Below, piece by piece: positions 53,305-63,551 of a DNA stretch of 64,000 nucleotides. Position numbers and translations under genes: made by a program. Position 1 is the first letter of the stretch, and every line of letters starts with the position of its first letter. The notes below the pieces were generated by a model. It made no database searches and was not told the DNA's origin. It worked only from the letters and a program-made list of their open reading frames with translations. This stretch comes from Anaerolineae bacterium (lineage in GTDB: Bacteria; Chloroflexota; Anaerolineae; Anaerolineales; Villigracilaceae), in the NCBI GenBank assembly GCA_021324435.1, contig JAJPIZ010000025.1:124001-188000 (forward strand). The letters are read 5' to 3'.

Positions 53305-54903
53305 TTATGGATTAAGTTGATATATGTTGATCGAGAAAGGCGGGATTTCGGCGAGGGGCTTGAAATCTGTAAAGCCGCCGCCCGCGTTGACACGGAGCGG
53401 GGACGCCGCCGCGACCCCTATCAACGCTGATGGTTGATATGTGCCCGCCGCGATTGAACTGGCATCAAGCGAGAGAGAGTAATCGCTGACAGGCGACCCG
53501 CCCAAATTAATCAGCACCAGGATGGTTTCACTCTTGACAGAGCGCAGGCTTGCAAAGAGCGCGGGGTTGTGAGCATCTGGCAAAACGATGATGTCGCTGT
53601 GCAGAGCAGGGTGTTGCTTGCGCAAATGGATCAACGTTTTATAGAGCGTGAAGAGAGAATCGGGATGGCTTTGCTCCGCGGCGACGTTGACGGTCGTGTA
53701 ATCGGCGAAGGGCGCGCGCCAGGGCGCGCCCAGGGTGAAGCCCGCACTGGCCTCCGCTGACCATTGCATGGGCAGGCGAATATCTTCATCCGGTTTTTTG
53801 CCTTGCATCCCAATTTCTTCGCCATAATAAATGAACGGTGTGCCAGGCGATGTGAGCATGAGCGCCGCGGCGACTTTGGCTTTGTTTACGTCGCCGTTCA
53901 AAACGCTCATGACACGGTTTTGATCATGGTTGGTGAGGAAAATGGCGAAGTCGAAATTTGACATGTCCTTCAACGAAAACTTGATGGCGCTGTTTACGCC
54001 GCTGTTCGACCCGCCCGCGGCGCTGTTGACGAATCCGCTGGCCATCTCGAAGTTGAAGACCTGATCGAGTTGGTTGTCGGTGTAAGATTTGACCAGCGCC
54101 GCGCCCGCGCCATAGACTTCACCGACGGCGTACGCGTTTGGGTCATCTGCTTTGTACGAGGGATAAAAGTTATTCTTGTACCATTCATGGGTGGCGGGCG
54201 TGTTTTCGGTCTGCTTGCCATCCTCGATCAAATGCTTGGCCGCGTCCACGCGGAAACCGTCTACGCCGACATCCTTCAGCCAGAAGCGGACGACGTTTTC
54301 CATCTGTGCGGTCACTTCAGGATTGCGATAGTTCAAGTCCGGCATACAATCGCAAAAGAGGCCGTAGTAGTAACCGGCTTTTCCTGGATGCCAGTTGTTG
54401 CCGGGATCGGCGTCTGACCAGACATACCAGTCTCGATATTTTGAGTCTGGGCTGTTATTTGCATCAACGAAAAATGGGTGCTGGCTGGAAGTGTGATTGA
54501 GAACAAGATCAATAATGACGTGAATGCCGCGTTTGTGCGCTTCGTTCAATACGTGTTTGAAGTCATCCATTGTGCCATATTGAGGATTGACGTTGTAGTA
54601 ATTGGTCACGTCATAGCCATGATAGGAAGGCGAAGGGTTAATGGGCATTAACCAGATGCCCGTGATGCCGAGGTCTTGCAAATAATCCAGTTTTGCGGCG
54701 ACTCCATTGAAATCGCCAATGCCGTCGCCGTTTGTGTCGTAGAAGCTGCGAACGAAGATTTCGTAAAAGACTGCATCTCGCCACCAGGGACGCGAAGCGG
54801 CCTCGGCATTGGATGAATTTGTCGAAACGGAAGCCGCTTGAGGTCCCGTTGGAACGCATGCGGCGAGGAGAGTCAGGATGAGGAGGAAGAATCGCCTGAG
54901 CAT
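53305..54903 (-). CDS. GH13 alpha-amylase, lipoprotein
   Basis: 532 residues from the ATG at 54903; in-frame sequence further upstream lies in the neighbouring permease gene. Signal peptide ends LLAAC with Cys16 as lipid anchor, then a short Ser/Ala linker. A complete GH13 barrel follows: calcium loop DTNGDGIGD (56-64), Asp220 nucleophile (GFRVD), Glu262 (VGEVYG), Asp327 (TNHDQNR). It resembles alpha-glucosidase/amylase-type enzymes. Being surface anchored, it would cleave starch outside the cell and feed the ABC transporter encoded upstream. Confidence 0.9.
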   Translation of the reverse strand: MLRRFFLLILTLLAACVPTGPQAASVSTNSSNAEAASRPWWRDAVFYEIFVRSFYDTNGDGIGDFNGVAAKLDYLQDLGITGIWLMPINPSPSYHGYDVTNYYNVNPQYGTMDDFKHVLNEAHKRGIHVIIDLVLNHTSSQHPFFVDANNSPDSKYRDWYVWSDADPGNNWHPGKAGYYYGLFCDCMPDLNYRNPEVTAQMENVVRFWLKDVGVDGFRVDAAKHLIEDGKQTENTPATHEWYKNNFYPSYKADDPNAYAVGEVYGAGAALVKSYTDNQLDQVFNFEMASGFVNSAAGGSNSGVNSAIKFSLKDMSNFDFAIFLTNHDQNRVMSVLNGDVNKAKVAAALMLTSPGTPFIYYGEEIGMQGKKPDEDIRLPMQWSAEASAGFTLGAPWRAPFADYTTVNVAAEQSHPDSLFTLYKTLIHLRKQHPALHSDIIVLPDAHNPALFASLRSVKSETILVLINLGGSPVSDYSLSLDASSIAAGTYQPSALIGVAAASPLRVNAGGGFTDFKPLAEIPPFSINIYQLNP

Positions 54904-54947
54904 GGCACAAAAATTCGGGGCGGCCTGTCCGACCGCCCCTCTTGGTT

Positions 54948-55964
54948 TTATCCTATGACTGCGCCTGACGTCAGGCCGCTGACGATTTGTTTTTGGAGGG
55001 CAACGTATATGATCGCCACCGGGAGGGCTACGATGACGGCCATCGCCGCGAAGCGATTCCATGGAATGCTGTTGGCATACTGGCCGGTCATGTTGTAAAG
55101 GGTCATCGAGAGTGTGTAATCCTTCGGCTGGCTGAGGAAAAGCCACGGAAGCGCGAACTCCTGCCAGTGGCCAATGAAACCAAGGAAGAAAGTGACGGCC
55201 AGTTGCGGAACGGCGAGGGGGAGAACGATCTGAAAGAAGACCTGATTCGGATCCGCGCCGTCAATCATGGCAGCCTCTTCGAGTTCCTTGGGGATCGTAT
55301 CCAGATAGCCTTTGAGATTCCAAACTGCGAAGGGCAATGCGCCTGCGATCATGGCAATGCCAACGCCGAAAAGTGAGTCGCGCAAGTTGAAGATCAGTTT
55401 GCCGGTGACGCCCGCCGCGCAACTTGTGATTGGATAAAAGGCAGTGATTCCTTGCCCGCAGTCTACAAACCGAAAGCTGTTCAAAAGCAAGTAAAGCGGC
55501 GTCGAGAGACCGATGGCGGGCATCAGCAGAGGAACGAAAACCAGCACCATCAAAACCTGGCGCAGTTTGAATTTGAAGCGGGAGAAGGCGTAAGCAGCGC
55601 TCACCGCAATCAGAAGAGCGGTTAACCCAACGCCAACAGAAAGCAGGAAGCTATTTCGCAACAGTTCGATGAAGGTGACCGGGTTGCCGGTTGGGTGATC
55701 CAATACTTGTTGGTAAGCAACAAAGGATATTTCTTTCGGGAACAACTCCAGGCTTGAAGGCCGTGTGGTCTTCGAGCTGAGCGACATGGTGATCACATAC
55801 ATGATCGGGAACATCACCTCAGCAGTGATAAATAAAGCCAGCAACTGCATGAGGATTTGTTTCCAAAGCGGAAATTCGCGCCCGCCGACTTCTCCGGAGG
55901 TGTTCATATTCAGGAAGCGCACGATCAGGTTTTTGCTTTTGGTTGTTTCTTTGTACGTAGACAT
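54948..55964 (-). CDS. malG: Maltodextrin ABC transporter permease MalG
   Basis: 338 residues from the ATG at 55964, which has a GGAGG site seven bases upstream; the ATG at 55979 lies in that site. Six predicted helices. The EAA loop EEAAMIDGADPNQVFFQIVLPLAVP (about residues 235-260) contacts the ATPase. Partner of MalF, separated by a single base. Part of the maltodextrin operon. Confidence 0.9.
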   Translation of the reverse strand: MSTYKETTKSKNLIVRFLNMNTSGEVGGREFPLWKQILMQLLALFITAEVMFPIMYVITMSLSSKTTRPSSLELFPKEISFVAYQQVLDHPTGNPVTFIELLRNSFLLSVGVGLTALLIAVSAAYAFSRFKFKLRQVLMVLVFVPLLMPAIGLSTPLYLLLNSFRFVDCGQGITAFYPITSCAAGVTGKLIFNLRDSLFGVGIAMIAGALPFAVWNLKGYLDTIPKELEEAAMIDGADPNQVFFQIVLPLAVPQLAVTFFLGFIGHWQEFALPWLFLSQPKDYTLSMTLYNMTGQYANSIPWNRFAAMAVIVALPVAIIYVALQKQIVSGLTSGAVIG

Positions 55965-55965
55965 C

Positions 55966-56997
55966 TCAAGCCTCCGCATAGGACTCGGTTGCGCGCGTGA
56001 TGCGGTTAGTAATCAGGAATACAACCAGGGCGACGAAGAAGACAATTACAGCGAAGGCCGCGGCCACTCCATATAAACGCAGATTGCGAACCAGGTCATA
56101 TGCAAATGTGACGAGGATTTCTGTGGAGCGCGCAGGACCACCGCCTGTCATGAAATATACGAAGTTGAACAGGTTGAAAGAAAGGGTGAAACCGTAAATG
56201 GCCGCCGGCACCATCGCCGGGCGAATCAACGGAACCGTGATATTCCAGAACTGCTGGGGGCTGGAGGCTCCGTCAATGGACGCTGCTTCATAAAGGTCTT
56301 TGGGTATGCTTTGAAGCGCACCGGTCGCCACAAGAGTCATGAAGGGCCAGCCGAGCCAGAAATTGGCGATCATCATGGCGTAGTACGCGAGAGGCAGGGG
56401 GCCGTTCGGTAAAAGCCATGGAATCGGCGGCGTGTATTCCTCGAGCCACCGCAAGTGAATCACCTGCGTGGAACCAAATAAATGAACCACCCAAGTTAGA
56501 AACTGGTTCATCGCGCCATATTGCTCGTTGAAAATATTCCGCCAGACTGTCGCCACGACCAGCGGAGGAACAACAACAGGCAAGACATAAATTGCACGAT
56601 AAATCCGCTTGAACCACAGTCCCTGTGTGTTGAGGGCAACCGCAATTAAAATTCCGGCAGGCACGTGGACGGCCACGTTGGTAATTGCCCACCAGAAGTT
56701 GTAGGTGAGAACCCGGAAGAACTCGAAATTTTGAACAGGCAAACCGCCTGTAATGATGTCAATGTAGTTCTTGAGGCCGATCTGGTGTAGATTTGGCGAG
56801 GCTAGTTGTTTGAGCAGGTCTTTTGTCTGAAAATCGGTGAATGAAATGATCACTTGAAATATCAGGGGATAGAATGTGATCACTGCCATGACGGCGAACG
56901 CGGGAACCAGATACATGTATGGAAGTAATGCTCTACGAGTGAAACCCTGCTTTCCTCGCTTGGGCATACTCGTCATCTTCATGGAAGTGGTCGCCAT
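55966..56997 (-). CDS. malF: Maltodextrin ABC transporter permease MalF
   Basis: 343 residues, six predicted helices. EAA loop: YEAASIDGASSPQQFWNITVPLIRP (about residues 233-258). It lacks the large extra periplasmic domain of E. coli MalF, as is usual for non-enterobacterial MalF-type permeases. It follows malE after 87 bases that include a strong hairpin (57040-57069). Confidence 0.9.
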   Translation of the reverse strand: MATTSMKMTSMPKRGKQGFTRRALLPYMYLVPAFAVMAVITFYPLIFQVIISFTDFQTKDLLKQLASPNLHQIGLKNYIDIITGGLPVQNFEFFRVLTYNFWWAITNVAVHVPAGILIAVALNTQGLWFKRIYRAIYVLPVVVPPLVVATVWRNIFNEQYGAMNQFLTWVVHLFGSTQVIHLRWLEEYTPPIPWLLPNGPLPLAYYAMMIANFWLGWPFMTLVATGALQSIPKDLYEAASIDGASSPQQFWNITVPLIRPAMVPAAIYGFTLSFNLFNFVYFMTGGGPARSTEILVTFAYDLVRNLRLYGVAAAFAVIVFFVALVVFLITNRITRATESYAEA

Positions 56998-57039
56998 AAT
57001 CTTCTCCTTGGTTATCGCGGTTCGATATTCTAAAGGGAC

Positions 57040-57069
57040 GGAGGCGAACAGATCAACCTGTTCGCCTCC
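57040..57069 (-). promoter_or_regulatory. Intercistronic hairpin between malE and malF
   Basis: GGAGGCGAACAG pairs with CTGTTCGCCTCC around ATCAAC. On the minus strand it lies just after the malE stop and is followed by TCCCTTTAG, not a T run. This suggests an RNA-stability element or attenuator that raises malE relative to malF. Confidence 0.6.
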
Positions 57070-57084
57070 GCAATTTAATGAGAC

Positions 57085-58263
57085 TTACTTATTGGCGTTT
57101 GCGGTAGCGGTCTTGACCCACTCAGCAGGATCAACGCCCTTCTCGTAAACATCGCTGTCACCGCAGAAGTTAGACCAGTAGAGGCCGAGTTGCGGAACCT
57201 GCGGGCGGATGTAGGAGCCGGTGTTGAAGGCTTTAAGCAGGTCCTTCATCAATGGATCGGTCACTTCAATATCCGTGCGGGCAGGCGCATGACCGGCGTC
57301 GGTCATCATTGTGGTCTCAGCGGCTTTGCCAGTCAGATAAAGCGCGACTTTGAGAGCGGCATCTTTGTTCTGGCCGTTCGGATTGAAGTAATAGCCATCA
57401 ACGCCGAGGAAAGGAGTCGCCGGGCCAGCAGGACCCTTGGGCAGGGGAGCCACACCCAGTTTGTCGCCGAGAGCCTTGCGGTAATCATTCATCGCCCAGT
57501 TGCCGTTGGTGATGGCGGCCATCTTGCCTTCTGTGAAGGGTGCGAGGCCATCGCTATCATTCTTGGGCCAGCCATTCTTCTTGGAGATCTGATACAGGCT
57601 GTTCAGGTAGGTCATGGCATCGGTCACGCCTGTGCCCTGATCGGCGATAACCTTCCAGTTGTCATCGAAGATCTTGCCGCCGAAAGCGCCGAAGAAGCCG
57701 AAGTCATGGTAGCAACCGTAGCTGATGGAAATCGGCGTGCCGCCTTCCATGAGGGCCTTGAGATCATCTGTTGTGGCAGGTGGAGTGGGAAGCATGTCTT
57801 TGTTGTACCAGAAGACGACTGCCTTGAGAGACTCAGGGATGCCATACAGTTTGCCGTCCACGGTCATGCCGTCAATGGACAGTTTGCTGTAATTGTCGAG
57901 CTTGCCTTTTGCAAGATCGGTGATGTCGGCCAGCAGACCGTTGCGAGCATCATCGCCGAGGGAGTCGTTCGGGGCGACGAACAGATCGGGTCCAGCGCCC
58001 GCGGCAACATCCGTGCGGTACTTGTTGAAAATATCATTGAATGGAACCTGGAGCACATTGATCTTGATGTCTGGCATGTCAGTTGCGGCTTGCGCGAGGA
58101 CCTTGGTCAGTGCAGTCTCTTCCGCGGAGCCTGTGCCATACGCGTGCCAGAGGGTGATTTCCACCGGCGCTGTGGAGACGGGGGTGGCTTTTGGGCCGCA
58201 GGCCGAAAGTGCGAACGCGGCAATCAGCAGGACGCTGAATAGCGCGAACAGTTTCTTGTTCAT
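57085..58263 (-). CDS. malE: Maltodextrin ABC transporter binding protein MalE
   Basis: 392 residues. Lipoprotein signal ends ALSAC (Cys22). The family 1 extracellular binding-protein motifs are seen: EITLWHAYGTGSAEETALTKV, PDLFVAPNDSLGD, and TNGNWAMND near residue 250. It delivers maltodextrin (substrate inferred from neighbours and the GH13 genes) to MalF/MalG. ATG has an AAGGAG site. Confidence 0.9.
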   Translation of the reverse strand: MNKKLFALFSVLLIAAFALSACGPKATPVSTAPVEITLWHAYGTGSAEETALTKVLAQAATDMPDIKINVLQVPFNDIFNKYRTDVAAGAGPDLFVAPNDSLGDDARNGLLADITDLAKGKLDNYSKLSIDGMTVDGKLYGIPESLKAVVFWYNKDMLPTPPATTDDLKALMEGGTPISISYGCYHDFGFFGAFGGKIFDDNWKVIADQGTGVTDAMTYLNSLYQISKKNGWPKNDSDGLAPFTEGKMAAITNGNWAMNDYRKALGDKLGVAPLPKGPAGPATPFLGVDGYYFNPNGQNKDAALKVALYLTGKAAETTMMTDAGHAPARTDIEVTDPLMKDLLKAFNTGSYIRPQVPQLGLYWSNFCGDSDVYEKGVDPAEWVKTATANANK

Positions 58264-58366
58264 TCTCTTATTCTCCTTGAAATATTTTGGCTTTCTGAAT
58301 ACAAAAAATCATCAGCATTGACTAACCATATAAAGCGGCATCACCTCCTTTGTCCTGAACGATGCG

Positions 58367-59467
58367 TTAGCGAATGGCCTGTTCAGTTTCCGCATCGAAG
58401 ATATGGAATTTGTCCATGTCGAACGCGACCTGTGTCTGATTCCCCACGCGCAGTTGCGAGCGCGGGTCGACGCGTGCAACAAAGGTATTTTTGCCGCTAA
58501 GGAGGTATAGAAAAATTTCATTGCCCATTAATTCGGTGACATCCACTTTGGCCTCGACTTTTTCCGCGTGGATGTTCGGCGGGAGAAAAGCGGCATCGTG
58601 AATGTTCTCCGGGCGAATGGCGAAGATGACGCTTTTGTCTGTGTGCGATGCGTAGACCTTGGAACGGTCCGCGGGGATGGGGACAATGAAGTCGCCTGTG
58701 TCAACGATCAGCCTGCCGTTGTCTTTGCGAAGTTTTGCCGGGAAGAAGTTCATAGCAGGGGAGCCAATAAAGCCTGCCACAAACAGGTTGGCCGGGCTGT
58801 CGTATAAATTCTGAGGCGTATCGAGTTGTTGTAGCTTGCCTTTGTTGATGACTGCGATGCGCGTCGCCATGGTCATGGCTTCGGTCTGATCGTGGGTCAC
58901 ATAAATGAATGTGGTCTCGAGGCGTTGATGTAATTTGCTGATCTCGGCACGCATCTGGACGCGCAACTTTGCATCGAGGTTGGAGAGTGGCTCGTCGAAA
59001 AGAAAAACCTTAGGCTCACGCACAATCGCACGTCCCACGGCAACGCGCTGGCGCTGTCCGCCGGAAAGCTGGCGGGGTTTCCGATTCAATAAATCAGTGA
59101 TGCCGAGGATATCCGCGGCTTCTTCGACCCGCTTTTTGATCACATCCTTGTTCACTTTGCGGAGCTTGAGACCGAATGCCATGTTGTCATACACCGATAA
59201 GTGAGGGTAGAGGGCGTATGACTGGAAGACCATTGCGATATCGCGATCCTTCGGCGCCACATCGTTGACCACCCGGTCGCCGATCAGAATCCTGCCGTCG
59301 CTGATTTCCTCGAGCCCAGCGAGGCATCGCAGGGCTGTCGTCTTGCCACAGCCCGATGGACCCACCAGGACGAGAAACTCCTTGTCATCCACGTGGATGT
59401 TTAGATTGTCAACGGCCACTGCGTCCCCAAATTTTTTGGTGACATTGTCATAAGTTACGCTCGCCAT
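58367..59467 (-). CDS. malK: Maltodextrin ABC transporter ATPase MalK
   Basis: 366 residues. Walker A GPSGCGKT (36-43), signature LSGGQ (134-138), Walker B FLFDEP (155-160), and a C-terminal TOBE domain (about 235-360) that often binds regulatory sugars or proteins. MsmX/MalK-type ATPase energising MalF/MalG. It lies between the ROK regulator gene (39 bases upstream) and malE. Confidence 0.92.
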   Translation of the reverse strand: MASVTYDNVTKKFGDAVAVDNLNIHVDDKEFLVLVGPSGCGKTTALRCLAGLEEISDGRILIGDRVVNDVAPKDRDIAMVFQSYALYPHLSVYDNMAFGLKLRKVNKDVIKKRVEEAADILGITDLLNRKPRQLSGGQRQRVAVGRAIVREPKVFLFDEPLSNLDAKLRVQMRAEISKLHQRLETTFIYVTHDQTEAMTMATRIAVINKGKLQQLDTPQNLYDSPANLFVAGFIGSPAMNFFPAKLRKDNGRLIVDTGDFIVPIPADRSKVYASHTDKSVIFAIRPENIHDAAFLPPNIHAEKVEAKVDVTELMGNEIFLYLLSGKNTFVARVDPRSQLRVGNQTQVAFDMDKFHIFDAETEQAIR

Positions 59468-59506
59468 AGTTACCTCTTTTCTGGGATAGCACCCGCTTAT
59501 AAATTA

Positions 59507-60817
59507 TTATACTTTAGCCATTCTGGTTTCAGTTTCTTCCACTACCAACAAAGACGACTTGTTTTCGGCAGTTTGGTGTAATGCAATAGAAACCGCCTGA
59601 ATAACCGCGCCCATACACGATGAACGCCTGCCCAGCAAGGCAGTTGTGATTCGAACTGCCTGCGCGGCCGCCGGCAGGCTCCGTTTCTGGACCGCTTTTC
59701 TGACAGGCTCGAGGAACAAATCTCCGATTTGCGCGACGCCACCCCCCACGATGACCATTCCCGGATTAAATAGATTAACAAGACCCGCAATCGCCACACC
59801 CAGATGATCGCCCGCCTGCGAAAGGATTTGCTGGGAAAGCAAATCTCCGCGGCGTGCGGCGGCGGCCACATCCTTCGCGGAGATATTTTCAGGCGGCGCG
59901 ATTGTGTTTAATTGTGTGCGCTGTCCGTTCCGAACAGCATCCTGAGCCTGAAGTGCAATTGCCTTTCCACCGGCAATGGCTTCCAAACAGCCTCGGTTAC
60001 CGCAGGTACAAAGCGGACCGTTCTCGTCAATCGTAAGATGACCGACTTCACCGGCGGAACCTGTCGCGCCGCGATAAATTTCACCATTTAGTAAAATACC
60101 CGACCCGATCCCGGTTCCCACTTTGATGTATGCTAGATTCTTCTGACCGCGCCCTGCGCCGCAAGCCCATTCACCCAGCGCGCCCAATTCTGCATCATTG
60201 TTGAGCGAGACAGGACGTTTCCAAAGTTTTTCCAACGTTTCCAGGATGGGAAACCGATCCCACCCCGGCATAATCGGGGGCGCCAAGACCATTCCGGCCT
60301 CGGCCACAATCGGGCCGGGTACGCCTACGCCAATCGCAACAAGATCGGCCAGAACAAGGCCGCTGGCAGTGAGTAATTCGCTCAATAATTCATTGGCTTG
60401 AGCGATACAAATGTCCGGCCCTTTGGAAATGTCGAAAGGAACTTCCTTTTCCTTGATTACATGTGTGGCCAAATTGGCAATTATGGCCGAGAGATGAGTG
60501 GCCCCCATATCAATGCCTGCTACATATCCCCGCTCCGGGTGGATTTCCAGAATCACAGGAGGACGCCCGCTGTTGACCGATCGGCTTTCCGCCTCTCGGA
60601 TAATTCCGTTTGAAATCAGATCATTAACGATGGAGGTCACAGCCGCACGCGTGAGTGACATGCGTTGAGCAAGTTCAACTCGCGAAATTCCACCCGGTGT
60701 GAAACGGATTAAATCCAGAGCCACGTGTTTGTTAAGACTTTTTACATGCTGGGCCGGGATTGGCGTGAAAAAAGTGCTCAACTCGTATTTTCCTGATAAG
60801 AATGAATGGGATTTCAT
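59507..60817 (-). CDS. ROK-family transcriptional regulator
   Basis: 436 residues from the ATG at 60817. An N-terminal winged helix-turn-helix (about 25-95, ISRVELAQRMSLTRAAVTSIVNDLI) precedes a ROK sugar-binding domain with GIDMGATHLSAI, GVGVPGPIV and the zinc motif GHLTIDENGPLCTCGNRGCLEAI. Likely represses the maltodextrin operon and is relieved by a sugar. The predicted -10 box ends only four bases before this ATG, so either the mRNA is leaderless or a later start is used. Confidence 0.88.
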   Translation of the reverse strand: MKSHSFLSGKYELSTFFTPIPAQHVKSLNKHVALDLIRFTPGGISRVELAQRMSLTRAAVTSIVNDLISNGIIREAESRSVNSGRPPVILEIHPERGYVAGIDMGATHLSAIIANLATHVIKEKEVPFDISKGPDICIAQANELLSELLTASGLVLADLVAIGVGVPGPIVAEAGMVLAPPIMPGWDRFPILETLEKLWKRPVSLNNDAELGALGEWACGAGRGQKNLAYIKVGTGIGSGILLNGEIYRGATGSAGEVGHLTIDENGPLCTCGNRGCLEAIAGGKAIALQAQDAVRNGQRTQLNTIAPPENISAKDVAAAARRGDLLSQQILSQAGDHLGVAIAGLVNLFNPGMVIVGGGVAQIGDLFLEPVRKAVQKRSLPAAAQAVRITTALLGRRSSCMGAVIQAVSIALHQTAENKSSLLVVEETETRMAKV

Positions 60818-60821
60818 GTAA

Positions 60822-60849
60822 ATGATAGCACGGAAAAAAAGTTTGTCAA
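60822..60849 (-). promoter_or_regulatory. Promoter of the ROK-mal operon
   Basis: On the minus strand: TTGACA at 60849-60844 and TATCAT at 60827-60822, spacer 16 bases. The -35 lies in the inverted repeat at 60843-60861. Confidence 0.6.
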
Positions 60850-60861
60850 GTAGTTTGACAA
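60843..60861. promoter_or_regulatory. Candidate operator of the ROK regulator
   Basis: Perfect inverted repeat TTGTCAA-N5-TTGACAA over the -35 box of the operon promoter. Position and symmetry suit a dimeric repressor controlling its own operon. Confidence 0.6.
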
Positions 60862-60872
60862 TATTTTAATGC

Positions 60873-60905
60873 AATCAGGCCTCGCTTTTTATGCGAGGCC
60901 TGATT
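60873..60905 (-). terminator. Terminator of the VIT1-like gene
   Basis: AATCAGGCCTCGC pairs with GCGAGGCCTGATT around a TTTTTAT-type loop, eight bases after the minus-strand stop at 60914. The T-rich tail is weak on the minus strand. Confidence 0.7.
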
Positions 60906-60913
60906 AGGAATAT

Positions 60914-62038
60914 TTAACTAACAGATATGCCGATCAGTTTGCCAACCCCGTAAGTCAATCCCGCCGCGGCTAACCCCACTAAAACCTGTCTAAATCCTGA
61001 GTATAAGACTCCCCGGCCGGTCATAAGAGTAATTGCCGCGCCAATGATGAAAAGTCCCAGCCCGCTGATCGCCAAACTCAGATAAATCGCTAAAGCCCCG
61101 CCCCAAAAGAGATATGGAAAGATTGGGAAGATCGCGCCGACCGCAAACAAAAAGAAGGAGGTGAAAGCCGCTTCATACGCGGACCCGCCTAATTCCTCCG
61201 GGTCAATACCTAACTCTTCACGAGCCAGTGTGTCCAGAATATGAGTCTGATCCTCCATCATGTGCGAGGCCAATTCTCTCGCGCGGCCTTCAGGCAAACC
61301 TTTTGATTGGTAGATGAGAGTCAGCTCCTCCAACTCCTCTTCCGGGCTTTCCGTGATTTCCTCTGCCTCGATCTTGATCTGGTGTTCATATAGTTCGCGC
61401 GAACTTTGCACAGACAGCCATTCGCCCAGTGCCATGGACCCTGCGCCTGCCAGCAAACCCGCCAGCCCCGCGATCAAAACATCGGTATTTGAGTTGGTGG
61501 CGCCTGCTACGCCCATTGTGAGACTTAAAATGGAGACAAGCCCGTCGTTCGCGCCTAACACCGCGGCGCGTAGAGCGTTGCCTCCGCTGGCGCGGTGACG
61601 TCCCTCCAGTTGAGCAACCGTTCCGCCTGGGATGCCGCTCGTTGATTGCGACGCCATTGCAAGCAATCGCGCATGAGACTTTTCGTCGGTTGAAAATTCT
61701 TCGGCCTCGGTTTCAGGCTGACCATCATATGCCTGACTATCCGCGCGTTCATTGGCAGTGAGGGTCGGCAAAACGAATTGCGGACCAAATCGCCTCGCCA
61801 GCCAGATCATGATTGTGGTTCTCCATGAGATTCTGCGTGGCGGAATCCTGGCGCCCAGGTCCGCGAGTTTTTTCTCCCATGCTGTAGCGTGTTTTTGTTC
61901 GCTGGCCGCGAGTTTGCGATAAACTTCCGCCATCGGCGGCTGTTTCTCGGATTCGGCCAAAGCAAGATACATCGCCGCCCCATCAATTTCCTTTTGCCGA
62001 TTGGCAAGGTAACGTTCGATATCTTTTGTACTTGACAT
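60914..62038 (-). CDS. Ferritin-like / VIT1 iron-manganese transporter fusion
   Basis: 374 residues. The N-terminal part (about 1-140) is a rubrerythrin/ferritin-like helical domain (ERYLANRQKEIDGAAMYLALAESEKQPPMAEVYRKLAASEQKHATAWEKK contains the Glu/His ligand spacing). The rest (about 155-374) is a VIT1/CCC1-type membrane domain with LRAAVLGANDGLVSILSLTMG and about five helices. Similar fusions export iron from the cytoplasm. GGGAGGA ribosome site. It is divergent from none of its neighbours; enolase lies upstream on the same strand. Confidence 0.88.
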   Translation of the reverse strand: MSSTKDIERYLANRQKEIDGAAMYLALAESEKQPPMAEVYRKLAASEQKHATAWEKKLADLGARIPPRRISWRTTIMIWLARRFGPQFVLPTLTANERADSQAYDGQPETEAEEFSTDEKSHARLLAMASQSTSGIPGGTVAQLEGRHRASGGNALRAAVLGANDGLVSILSLTMGVAGATNSNTDVLIAGLAGLLAGAGSMALGEWLSVQSSRELYEHQIKIEAEEITESPEEELEELTLIYQSKGLPEGRARELASHMMEDQTHILDTLAREELGIDPEELGGSAYEAAFTSFFLFAVGAIFPIFPYLFWGGALAIYLSLAISGLGLFIIGAAITLMTGRGVLYSGFRQVLVGLAAAGLTYGVGKLIGISVS

Positions 62039-62095
62039 GTGTTCCTCCCGAAAATAATGCTCCCATCGAATCGAATTTCGACAGGAGTTTTTTTG

Positions 62096-63394
<1,299 letters not shown>

Positions 63395-63425
63395 TTATGA
63401 CTCCTGGGGTTAATGTTGCTGGGTG

Positions 63426-63509
63426 TCGTTGCAAGGGGTGTTCTTCCCCGAAGCAATCTTCTTGCACAACCCGGAGATTGCCACGCTCGCTTCGCTCGCT
63501 CGCAATGAC
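63426..63509. repeat. Dispersed repeat of the GTCGTTGC...GCAATGAC type
   Basis: Ends GTCGTTGC and GCAATGAC are inverted; inside are CGAAGCAATCT, GGAGATTGC and CTTCGCTCGCTCGC. Same family as 40420-40508. Fills the divergent gap between eno and plsC. Confidence 0.65.
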
Positions 63510-63521
63510 GTACCTTGCTAG

Positions 63522-63527
63522 TATAAT
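63522..63527 (+). promoter_or_regulatory. Perfect -10 box before the PlsC gene
   Basis: TATAAT at 63522-63527 with no clear -35. The opposite strand over the same bases reads TATACT and could serve eno. Confidence 0.4.
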
Positions 63528-63551
63528 CGCAAACCGTTTGGAGAATTAGTC

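Noticed and set aside
57190-58242. Plus-strand frame of 350 codons opposite malE
   Set aside because: Antisense shadow of a conserved binding-protein gene; composition is unlike a real protein and no start signal is seen.
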